From contig JAMWBK010000005.1 in the NCBI GenBank assembly GCA_029953675.1, positions 1,488,001 through 1,552,000 of the forward strand: 64,000 bases of DNA, read 5' to 3'. A program made the position numbers and the translations under genes. The notes under the pieces were generated by a model. It was not told where the DNA came from. It saw nothing but the letters and a program-made list of their open reading frames with translations, and did no database searches. The stretch's first letter is position 1. Every line of letters starts with the position of its first letter. Below, piece after piece: positions 12,061 through 21,157 of this stretch. The stretch is from Rhodosorus marinus (taxonomy: Eukaryota > Rhodophyta > Stylonematophyceae > Stylonematales > Stylonemataceae).

Positions 12061-13268
12061 ACGCTACGCTAGCCGCTGTGGCTCCGGTCCTGAGTGCAGT
12101 CTCAGCTTCTATGCAAACCAATTTGCGTCGAACGAACTAGTCGCTCACCAAGCCTTGGATGCACACCTATGTATATCAATAATAGTACCATAATATAGAC
12201 AAACTATCTTGTATTTCGAATTTTTCTGTCTGCTATCATTATAAAATAGAATCATGTTCTAAATTAAGAGTACGTTAGAGTTATTAAGGATAGTCGTTTT
12301 CGCGGGAATTTTCGTGAGAGTGCGGGTGGGTGGGATGATGTTGTGTACTTGACGCACCTCGTGCTTGGCTCTTGAGATCAGAGTAGCTTGCACTATGCTT
12401 TTAGGGCTATGTTTAAAATGGGTCGACTGGCTCGTCTTCGAGCTCCCTGATGGAAGCCTATTGTTGTTCTAGTTTTCGCACTGCCCTACACGGATACCGT
12501 GAAAGTCGTTCGCGCGATTCCTGTGTTTCCTTTCCTTTCGCAGGTTTCTTTCGGCGTTGTTGAAGGGTAGTGGACTTGAGTCATGTATACGACTATCTAT
12601 TTTATTTGGTCTGCCGATTGTAAGGATGCACCCAAACCTCGTTGAGTTCACTTCAGGAACTGAGGTCTGAAAGAACGAGTTGCGTCTGAGCTGTCTGAAA
12701 TACAACTCGGATCGAGTAACCTGCTATAGCCAAGCAGAGGTGGCGGCAGCAAGTCCTCTGGATTCCAAATCATGACGCTCCGGATCTTCCACTGGCGAAC
12801 GAGAAGAGCTTAAAGAGGTTCCAAGACCCTTCACCCCTTGAAATCCAGTCCGGCAACCGTTCTCCACCTCTAATTGGATAAATTTTATCGCTATTTCATT
12901 CATTATCAAATAGATACTCCACACATGTCTCTAAAACGCTGATATGATTGGCTATAAGTACTTATGTACGAATTATAACTCTTATCAGCCCTATAAATAT
13001 TTTTATCGTATATGATTCGATTTAAAGTCCTATAATTCCTTAATATACCCAATGAATTCGAAGTAATGAAATTGCTTTCTTAAGAAAATATAGAGGGTTG
13101 GTTTGGGCATATTATAAAGTGAAAAGGTAGAGTCGCTTGAGGATGGGATTGGGTCCGGAATAGTGGGGGGGAGGGGATAGCTGGAGAATGATATTGTGAA
13201 TCTTGAATAGGTATTTAGTTATTGATTATATTCTGGAGTACGGGATACTATAAAACTGATCTGCAGAG
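12061..13268. other. AT-rich intergenic region between divergent genes
   Basis: This lies between the divergently transcribed RING gene and TAF6 and should contain both promoters. 12170-12300 and 12880-13260 are AT-rich. Short frames such as 12469-12705 (minus) show no domain. Confidence 0.5.
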
Positions 13269-15079
13269 ATGCAGAAGAAACCAGATCAAGCAATGAGCCT
13301 AGAGGAAGCCAGGATAAGCAAGGAGACGGTGAAGACTATCTCTCAGGGGATTCCCGGGATGACTGATTTGAAGGACGAAGTTGCGCTTGCGCTTGCGTCC
13401 GATGCTGAGTACAGAGTGAGGGAAATAATTCAGGACGCTACCAAGTTCATGCGGCAGTCGAAGCGCAGCCTCTTGACAACGGAGGACGTCTCCGCAGCGT
13501 TGAGGTTGAGAAATGTTGAGCCCTTATACGGATTGTCCACAAAGGAGCCACTTAAGTTCGTCAAAGTTTCTGGAAACACGAATTTGTTTTATGTTGCGGA
13601 TAAGGAGGTTTGATATCATAGAGTTCTTGTTCGCGAACAAGCTTTTGTCCCCGTGCTAAAAAGCTTCTTTGGATTTGGTCAAACTGCTCTAATTTGATTT
13701 CTAGGTCGATCTGAGCGAGTTTATTCAGAAGGATCTTCCGCCTGTCCCTAACCTGCCGAGTCTTATGGCCCACTGGCTCTCAGTCGAAGGTGTACAACCA
13801 GCTATCTCACAGAATCCACCGCCCGAAACTAGCGAGATGGAATCCGGCGGAAAACGGAAGAGAGAGTAGGTTTTTGGACAAATTCGACGAGGCTTGCACT
13901 TCTTTTTTTTGTCTGCAGATTCTGGATGGCGTGAACTAACCGCTTTGTCTCTGTGCCTCAGTGTCTCTTCTGAACAACCAGAGTTCAAGCCGCTTGTCAA
14001 ACATGTTCTTTCAAGAGAGCTCCAGTTGTACTATGAGCACGTCACGAAACACATTGTTGGAAACGACAATGCTCAGGTAGATCTCTGTCTGAAGTCCGTT
14101 GCCGAAGCCCCTGGGCTGCAGCAATTGCTCCCGTACTTTGTTCACTTTGTTGTGACAAAAGGAAACGAAAATCTGAAGAACTTGAAGGTGCTAAAGGCAT
14201 TGATGAGATTAGTGCATGCGCTCCTGGCGAACCCTTACTTTGGAATCGAGCACTACTGCCACCAACTCCTTCCTGTCGTTCTCACCTGTGTGGTCCGCAA
14301 AAAACTTGGCAAAAACCAGTCGGAGGAGGACCACTGGAGCTTGCGGGACTTCTCCGCCAAAATCGTGGCCGATATTAGCTCCAGATTCTCGGACACGTAC
14401 CCAACACTCCAGCCTCGAATAACCAAAACTTACCTAGGTATGACTTCCCTCACTACATTTTGAAAAACTGTGTTTGCATTCCGGCGTCTCCCCTTCCTAA
14501 AAAATTGTGTGCTTGCAGGTGCGCTGCTTGATGTGCAGAAGCCGTTGACAACCCACTACGGAGCCATCGTCGGTCTTACTGCTCTAGGTCCCAATGTCGT
14601 GAATTTCTTGCTAGTGCCGCACATTAAGGCCTATACCTCTCAACTGGAAGAAGAATTGCAACAGGAGCCGTTAACGCCAATCAGAAAGTATGAGCTTGCG
14701 AAGGTATCAGTTGACAGTTCCGTAGATTAGAACTTCATAATAGACCTCACTGGAATCACTGAGCCCACGTCTCCATTCTGTGGAATTTTTTCGGTCTGCG
14801 CAGACGTACAGTGCGATAATGCTTGCCGCTGGAACACACCTGAATTCCGGGGACTTCAGGAAGGATGGCGGTAGCGACGAAGTCATGCTGAGTTCCAAGC
14901 CTGACCATGGCTTCCTGAAGGCATTGCCCACCGAGAGACTGGCTGCGATGAAGGAGCTCATGCCATTCTTTGAAACTCGATATGATTCAATGACAGAAGA
15001 GTTTGGAGATTCCCTCGAGCCGTTTAGAAACTTGAAGGACTTTGAGATGAACACTGTGCCAGAAGCTATGACTTTGTAG
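13269..15079 (+). CDS. TAF6: transcription initiation factor TFIID subunit 6
   Basis: Model: join(13269..13607, 13705..13865, 13962..14437, 14519..14703, 14804..15079), about 478 residues. TAF6 is a histone-fold subunit of TFIID that pairs with TAF9 at RNA polymerase II promoters. The N-terminus (about 15-95) is a histone fold: [20 protein letters not shown], then [15 protein letters not shown]. It is followed by the TAF6 signature [12 protein letters not shown] with a run of prolines. The C-terminal half is the HEAT-repeat domain, with [20 protein letters not shown] and [15 protein letters not shown]. The first intron uses an unusual GTTTGA donor at 13608, but it gives the expected E-V-D-L join. 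The gene converges on the bZIP-like gene, with only about 250 bases between the stops. Confidence 0.92.
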
Positions 15080-15330
15080 CTGTAGCAAGGAGGGGCGGGG
15101 TGTGGGGCGGCTAACGGCGCTGCAATCAGGCTTTTTTCGTATCAAATCCGCCATAGGCCAAGACCCTGTGTTCCCTCTGGCTTGGAATCTGTATGGGATG
15201 CTAAGTAAGCAGCGGCTAATGTGCACCGGAATGATTTTTTTGTTCGAGTTCCCTTGGGACCATTGAAAAGTTTGGGATTTTACGTTGATTCCTCTTTTAC
15301 TGTAAATTTATGTATTTAGAAAATTTGAAG

Positions 15331-15960
15331 TTAGTATTTGAAGGAGTAGGATGTCGGGAGACCAGGAAGGATTGTGGATGAAGCCATCGGCCGTGAAGCA
15401 GCCTGTGCCCTTCGCCTTTCTCTACTGCGTTGCGCGGATAACCTGTTTCTCAGCTTCCTCTTATGGAGCACCATTTCTCTCTCTTCCTTCGACATTCTTT
15501 TCGCCTCAGACGAGGTCGTTCCAGAAAGGTCACCAAGCTTTTCCTTGGGGAATTTGAGTGCCTCCCACTGCCTCTTCTCTTCCAGAGACATGAGCACGCT
15601 TGGTTCCCTGCTCAAAGAACTCCCACTCGGTCCCTCAGTTTTCTGTGCTTGGATGGCGCAGGAGCCCTCCCTATATCCTGTCTCTGACTCAGAGCTAAAA
15701 TCCTCCTCCAACACCATGTCCTTGGGTGCCAAATGCAGTATCAACGGATTACCACTATCTGGGACTTGTTCTAGGGTGGGCGTTGCCCATTCCTCGACTT
15801 GAACAGCCCAACCTGGCTCGTCAGAATAGTATTCACCATGTACCTCCGAATCGACTCCACAGACTTGCTCGTAAAACGTGAACGAGTTGTGTAAAGCAAG
15901 AGTTTCGTCTCCGAAGACAACAGTATCGAAGAGACGCGAGCGGACCTTTTCAGCCATCAA
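15331..15960 (-). CDS. bZIP basic-region protein without leucine zipper
   Basis: A single uninterrupted frame of 209 residues. An acidic, Ser/Glu-rich N-terminal two thirds leads into KRKLRNRLSAQRSRERRRAQ. This has the N-x7-R arrangement of a bZIP DNA-contact region. In an ordinary bZIP factor heptad leucines follow at once; here only about 23 residues remain (ASRPMASS..., ending YSFKY) with no heptad pattern, and downstream minus-strand sequence contains no obvious zipper exon. It may be a truncated factor, a DNA binder that dimerises by other means, or a gene whose zipper exon I cannot see. The start could be either of two adjacent Met codons. Confidence 0.6.
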   Translation of the reverse strand: MMAEKVRSRLFDTVVFGDETLALHNSFTFYEQVCGVDSEVHGEYYSDEPGWAVQVEEWATPTLEQVPDSGNPLILHLAPKDMVLEEDFSSESETGYREGSCAIQAQKTEGPSGSSLSREPSVLMSLEEKRQWEALKFPKEKLGDLSGTTSSEAKRMSKEEREMVLHKRKLRNRLSAQRSRERRRAQAASRPMASSTILPGLPTSYSFKY

Positions 15961-18198
15961 CAGCAGGAGTATTACTCACAAAACGAATAAAGATAAACTT
16001 TGTGACGACGCTACTTCTTCAAAAACACACAAGCAGATCTAGTTGTCCTCAACAGATTTTGGCCTTGATTCCGTTTTTTTCAGTCTTCTTTGATCTTCTG
16101 ATCTTGACATTCCAAGCATCACCGCACTTCCAGTACTTGCGTTCACCCGGTCATCTCCTTTTATCCACCCAACGTGACCCCACAATAACATGGCGCTCGC
16201 TTCCCACAGCCTGATCAACTTCGAACAACACGAGCTGACATGGATTCAGCAAAGAATCAAAAAAAAATCTAAACAAACCCAAATTTCAATCAAGAAACAG
16301 AAAACAAAGGCACGGTACCCAATTGATTTTCATCCGAAAAACAAATAAATAATCGTACAGCATTGATCCAGATCCTGCTATATCAGTATATTCTTTTTTA
16401 AAACTTATTCTCCATTATCCTGTTAATATACTTTGCGCTACTATCAGGGCGTAATTATAAGAGAATTTCAATGTAAGTAATTCCGCAGGTATCCAATCCT
16501 ATCTCACTATTTCATGACGGGTTTTGAAGTCATCTAATTAAAATTGAATACATTACAAAGCGTTCGGATGCTCTCTGCTGGGAACCTGAATATTTTCTTC
16601 CTTAATTCAATTAAATGCCGGACCGTTGAATTCCCCTTCATTTAAACCATAAACAAGAATTACGGGATACGTTTTGCGATGTATTTTAGGCTAGCCCTTG
16701 AATTAAACATAATACAACCTTATAAAGTATTGTTTTATAGATGTTTTTAGGCTAATGGTTTGTTTTAAACTTTCTAAGAGGTTGCGTGATCATGAATTTA
16801 TTAACTTTATTTGTCCCTTACAGTGGATAACTAATATATCTATTACTTTTCAAGTTTTTGAATTTGAAATGTTTATCTCACCCCTATAACTTTGTCATGC
16901 TTACGATTGTTTGCTGCCTTAATAATTATTGATATGATAATCCCGGAGTGCCGGCGGGATGAACTCCAAGGGTGGTGGGGAGGAGCGAAAGCCTATTTGT
17001 TTTTGAGTTGTTTTTGAAGGAATTTATCATAACGGCGTTGCTTCGTCTGTTGCGCTGTACAAGCAGAGTCGGTTCGTAAGGGTCCCAGCGTCTTTTCTGA
17101 TTGTGGCGTTTCTGCTAAGGGGATCCTGCAAGGGAGGGGGATAAATAGAGAGAGTACATTGCGTTCATGAATTTTCTACTGTTTGTTTTGTTAAATCTCT
17201 GTTGCGCAAGATCTTGGGACCCTTCCTATACCATGCATGACAATGAATCGTTCTTGCAGAACCAGGGTTGTATGTATGGATTTTTGCGGTTGGCTGTGGC
17301 TAATGCCGCGCAGCTTTCCTTCGCGCAGAAAGGATTTCAAGGAGAAAGAATGAATTCATGACTTACAGAGCAAAACAGCTGAGGAACAGAAGAATTAGCT
17401 TATGCTGTCCCATCCTAGTTTTGAGCTTTAGGAGTGTTCTCACACTGTCTCGCTTGCCTTGGGCTTGGAGATATATGCTTCCGTAGAATGTTGGAGATCG
17501 ACATTTGGTCTAGTGTGAATTGGATCAAGGCCATGCAGATTTGCCAGCTGTCCTCGCTGTGTTATGAGGAAGTTTACTTCATGTTTACATGAGCGCCTAA
17601 ATCCGCTCAGACAGCGCGATTTTGTTTTCATTGCAATCGAGTTGTGGAAGAACAATCAGGACGTAGCCCCTGAGTCCTATTAGCACAACGAATTTCGTTC
17701 CTCCACATCCTCGTTGAGTGCTGGCAAGAGCATCAACCAAGCATAGGATTGCAATCCAAACTGTTCACGCTTTGCAGGGACTGAGTGACTCAAAGTTCAA
17801 AGTGGTGTTTCGAAGCGGACATTCAAAACCATTTGCCCCTTTAGAGAACTTATTGAGAGATTCAATGACTACGAGAAGAAAATTCTCGAGGGGCTGATGT
17901 ACAAGATACGAAATCTTAGAACTCAGTTCTTCGCAGCAATGAATTTCATACTGCCAAAATGGGGGATATAGCTCAACCTGAAGACGCCATTGAGCTTCAA
18001 CTCAATTCGAACTTGACGCCAATCAATGCAGATTAGTTCATGCGTGGAGTTAAGAGTAGTCCCGATCAAACTATGCGCTAGCATGAGCGTATGGACCCGA
18101 CATTCGAACCAATAGACAAGGTTGTGGTCTCAGCAAAGCAGTCGCGAAAGTTTAGCGCAATTCTAATTGCCGGCAACAAAGCATTCAGAAACAAGGCT
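15961..18198. other. long AT-rich gene-poor stretch
   Basis: 16240-16930 is strongly AT-rich with oligo-A and oligo-T runs. A 64-codon plus-strand frame at 17167 starts with a hydrophobic segment but has no further support. Nothing else is recognisable. Confidence 0.45.
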
Positions 18199-18579
18199 TC
18201 AATTGAAGTTAACAGTACCATTGCGCCGATTCGTCCCATCAGACTCGCTCTTTAAGCGCAGTACGGGACGCTGCCCCCTCCCCACCGGAGTGCCATTCTT
18301 CGCCTTCCCTGTTCGTCGACAATGCGCCATCGGGTTGTTGAAAACAAATCCTGCGTAGATCGAGGAAGTACACCTTTGGCGAGAAGAAAATTCCTTCACA
18401 TCCTCATAAGCAAGCACTCTGTTGGCTTTCAGAGGATCAAGAACACTCTGCTCATGGGAACCGACTATGGGACGCATAATCAGAGGCCCAGTGCCTTTCC
18501 TGTCAAGGACGGACTCTTCAAGCAGAGGGACTCGGCGAGGGCGGGGACGATTACCGGGAGGGAAAGGAAACGGATCCAA
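18199..18579 (-). CDS. hypothetical protein, low support
   Basis: A 126-codon minus-strand frame, divergent from the TRM11 gene start at 18697. It begins MDPFPFPPGNRPRPRR and is Pro/Arg-rich, then mixed. I recognise no domain. A 23-nt GT-AG segment inside it (gtgtacttcctcgatctacg...) would, if spliced, switch to an acidic frame ending near 18235. I cannot tell which reading, if either, is used. Confidence 0.22.
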   Translation of the reverse strand: MDPFPFPPGNRPRPRRVPLLEESVLDRKGTGPLIMRPIVGSHEQSVLDPLKANRVLAYEDVKEFSSRQRCTSSIYAGFVFNNPMAHCRRTGKAKNGTPVGRGQRPVLRLKSESDGTNRRNGTVNFN

Positions 18580-18696
18580 CGGTAGAAGCTTGATTCAGAA
18601 CATGAGGAGTTGAGGCGTGAGCCGTTGATCAGTGCTACCACTCATCATGTTCACAATCTGTACAGGGTAGACCTGGTTGGAGTAGTGAGGTTTCTG

Positions 18697-20052
18697 ATGA
18701 TGAGGTTTCTTGTCCTCTTTCGAGGAACTTTTCAGGGCTTTAGGCACCCTGAGTTCTGCTCATTGGTGAGACTTATCGGTGGTTTAGAGCGTGCTGATGC
18801 TTTTCAAGGCCTACAACCATGCTGGAAAGGGGAAGGAAACGAGGAGACACGACAGCATGGGGATGTGTTTCAGTGGGTTGAATTGGATTCGTTAGAAGAA
18901 GCTAGGAGGATTGCCTCTCGGTCCGTATTGATACGGGCGATATTCATTTGCTGGGGGTGTGGTCGTTCTTATCAAGAATGCCTTGATAACGTGCTGGAGA
19001 CTGATCCAGACATGGAACCACTGCTATCGGACGGCGATGAGAGTTTTAAGTGTGTGATTGATGGTTTCGGAAGAAGCTACTCGTACGATGACCAAATCTC
19101 CAAAATGACTTTCTTCACTCCTGTCCTGTCCAAGCTCAAAGCAAAAGTTCGACTGAAGAAGCCAGCTCACGAAATTTGGATCATGGAGGACGTATTTCCC
19201 AGCAAGGGTCATCGCCATATACCTGATCGCTCCGAACAGCCAAGACAAGTGTTCCTTGGACTTAAGATCGCGGACGGGGGCCATCATTACGCAAGTAGCT
19301 ATACATTGAAGAGGCGGAAGTACATCGGTACGACCTCTATGGATGCTGAGCTTTCATTCATTATGGCAAATCAAGCTGTGGTGAAGCCCGGATCAGTGGT
19401 TATGGACCCGTTCGTAGGCACGGGAAGTATAATAATATCTGCCGCGGCGTTTGGCGCTGAGGTCATCGGAAGTGATATTGATATGAATGTACTTCGTGGC
19501 AAGGAGGACAGGGACATTCGGTCAAACTTCTCTCAGTATAATCTAAATTTTCCAGCTGGAATTGTAAATACTTGCAAATCAGCTTTCGTCCATTCGGAGG
19601 AACAGCTTCATTGGCCATCCTGAACTGAGACCTCTCTTTCTATGCCACAGATTCGTTGTGATCTTCTGAAGAGCCCGTGGAGGGATGGTAGCGTTTCGGG
19701 CGGATGGCTGGACGCTATTCTGTGCGATCCACCGTATGGAATCCGAGAAGGATCACGCTCGTTCAATGAATATGAAGTTCCTGAGGAGTTAAAGGCAGGA
19801 CACATCCCCCAAACGAAGCGCGTACGCTTCAGTGATCATCTCGTTAATCTGTTGGATTTCGCAGCGAAGAATCTAGTTGTTCATGGGCGTTTGGTCTTCT
19901 GGTTGCCGACCACTCCGGACTATTCTGACGAAGATGTGCCAACTCACGCTTGCATGAAACTAGTATCAAACTGTGAGCAGGTTCTGACAATGAGATTCCG
20001 AAGGAGATTGCTTACTTTCGAAAAGGTAAGGAAAAAAAAATTAGCCAGTTGA
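18697..20052 (+). CDS. TRM11: tRNA (guanine-N2-)-methyltransferase, TRM11 family
   Basis: Model: join(18697..19563, 19651..20052), about 422 residues. The Trm11-Trm112 complex makes N2-methylguanosine at position 10 of tRNAs. The N-terminal half is THUMP-like. The Rossmann methyltransferase part has FLGLKIADGG, then TTSMDAELSFIMANQA, the SAM loop VMDPFVGTGSIIISAA, and the catalytic motif ILCDPPYGIREG just after the 87-nt intron; this last motif is diagnostic for the family. The end is uncertain. Read-through gives FEKVRKKKLAS and a stop at 20052, while a possible 40-nt intron (20026-20065) gives FEKVEGSAR and a stop at 20086. An in-frame ATG at 18610 also exists, but MMRFLVLFRG at 18697 fits the family's N-terminus better. 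Confidence 0.88.
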
Positions 20053-20261
20053 ACGAAGGCCTCAGGTCGAAGGAAGTGCACGTTGAGGAAGGATCAGTCA
20101 GCGTTAGGCAGTCCCAAACGCTGAATTCTACCGCTAGGGGTCCACTATCTTTGCCCTTAACTAACCGCTCTTTCTTACGGCAACCGATCGTCAGTTTCAT
20201 TCTTTGGAAAGGGCTGAGCTCGATTCAGAGCTGGTTCGCTTAACGTACGGTGAACGATCTA

Positions 20262-20979
20262 CTAAGAGCGCCCACACAAATTTCGCCGCGACGGTGTTGC
20301 GTCAACAACACCGTAGAGAGGAGACGCTGGAGCTACCGCGTAGGAAATGAGCTTGTTCCACTTTCTCCAGGGAAATTCAGGTATTGGCATCGGAAGTGCA
20401 TATAAATTGACAAGGTACGCCATTCCATTTGGACAACATAGAAGTAAGAAAAGAACGCTTTGCTGTTTCGCCCGGTTTCTTTTTTTTGGTTCGGATTGAA
20501 TCTGTTGAAGCAGGAGCTGCATGGAAAGCCTCAGATTCTCAACCTCGTAGATAAATGGCGTTGCATTAAAAGAAGTTTTTCCAACCACAACTGTGAAGAT
20601 CGAATCCCGCAGCTGAAGATGTAAACGCTGTTCTGCATTGATTTCTTGCCACTGGGGGGAATCGCTATCCTTCAGTTTGTGGTAAACTTCTCCCGCAACG
20701 GAAAAAGAAACAGAGGAAAAGCGGTTGCTAAGACTACTAGAGGTCCTTTACAACCCAAACTAGCCGGTAACAACCCTAAACGATTTCCAATCGCTACAGA
20801 TTGATGCGCAAAATGCTTGTTTTTAGTAACGAGATCCCCGAGCTATGACAACCATCTATGTTCCATGTCAAGATTTGAACCGCTCCGAAAAACCTGTACA
20901 CTGAGTGACCGTTGTTCGTGAATTTAATCCACAATACAACTCCGACTCGTGAAGCCGATATGTAAAACCACCACGCCAT
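20262..20979 (-). CDS. hypothetical protein, two-exon minus-strand candidate
   Basis: The 3' exon reads continuously from about 20735 to 20262 and looks protein-like: YHKLKDSDSPQWQEINAEQR, TPFIYEVENLRLSM, then a hydrophobic stretch near LFLLLCCPNGMAYLV. A possible first exon starts with MAWWFYISASRVGVVLWIKF at 20979. The junction is not settled; acceptors around 20720-20740 are available. It is convergent with TRM11. No family is recognised, and it could be a decayed gene. Confidence 0.3.
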
Positions 20980-21110
20980 ATTCCTGTTTTGCTTCCCCCC
21001 TACTGACCTGAAACCCGCTAAATGTTCGACAGGACGCTGCCAAAAAAGCGTACACTCAGTTGACCGACGTTCATGAATTGATCGGGACCATGCGACTCCT
21101 AACTCTTGAG
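20895..21110. repeat. degenerate direct repeat pair (about 60 bp units)
   Basis: The segment beginning gtacactgagtgaccgttg near 20896 recurs in diverged form near 21050 (gtacactcagttgaccgacg). Both copies continue through a similar gtgaatt/atgaatt core to a shared end around ctcgtgaag/ctcttgag. The copies are about 150 bases apart with many substitutions. It looks like an old local duplication overlapping the first exon of the candidate minus-strand gene. Confidence 0.5.
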
Positions 21111-21116
21111 CAAGCC

Positions 21117-21157
21117 CTATTGTGAAATTTGTTCAAAATGAACAAATTTCACAATAG
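21117..21157. repeat. perfect 19-bp inverted repeat with AAA loop
   Basis: The left arm ctattgtgaaatttgttca (21117-21135) is followed by AAA (21136-21138) and the exact reverse complement tgaacaaatttcacaatag (21139-21157). All 19 positions pair. A T-rich run (tctttcttttttttt) follows on the plus strand. It could be a transcript hairpin or terminator, a cruciform, or the footprint of a mobile element; no element ends or target-site duplication are visible. Confidence 0.9.

Noticed and set aside
17167-17361. A 64-codon plus-strand frame with a signal-peptide-like start
   Set aside because: It is short, isolated, has no domain, and lies in AT-rich DNA where such frames arise by chance.
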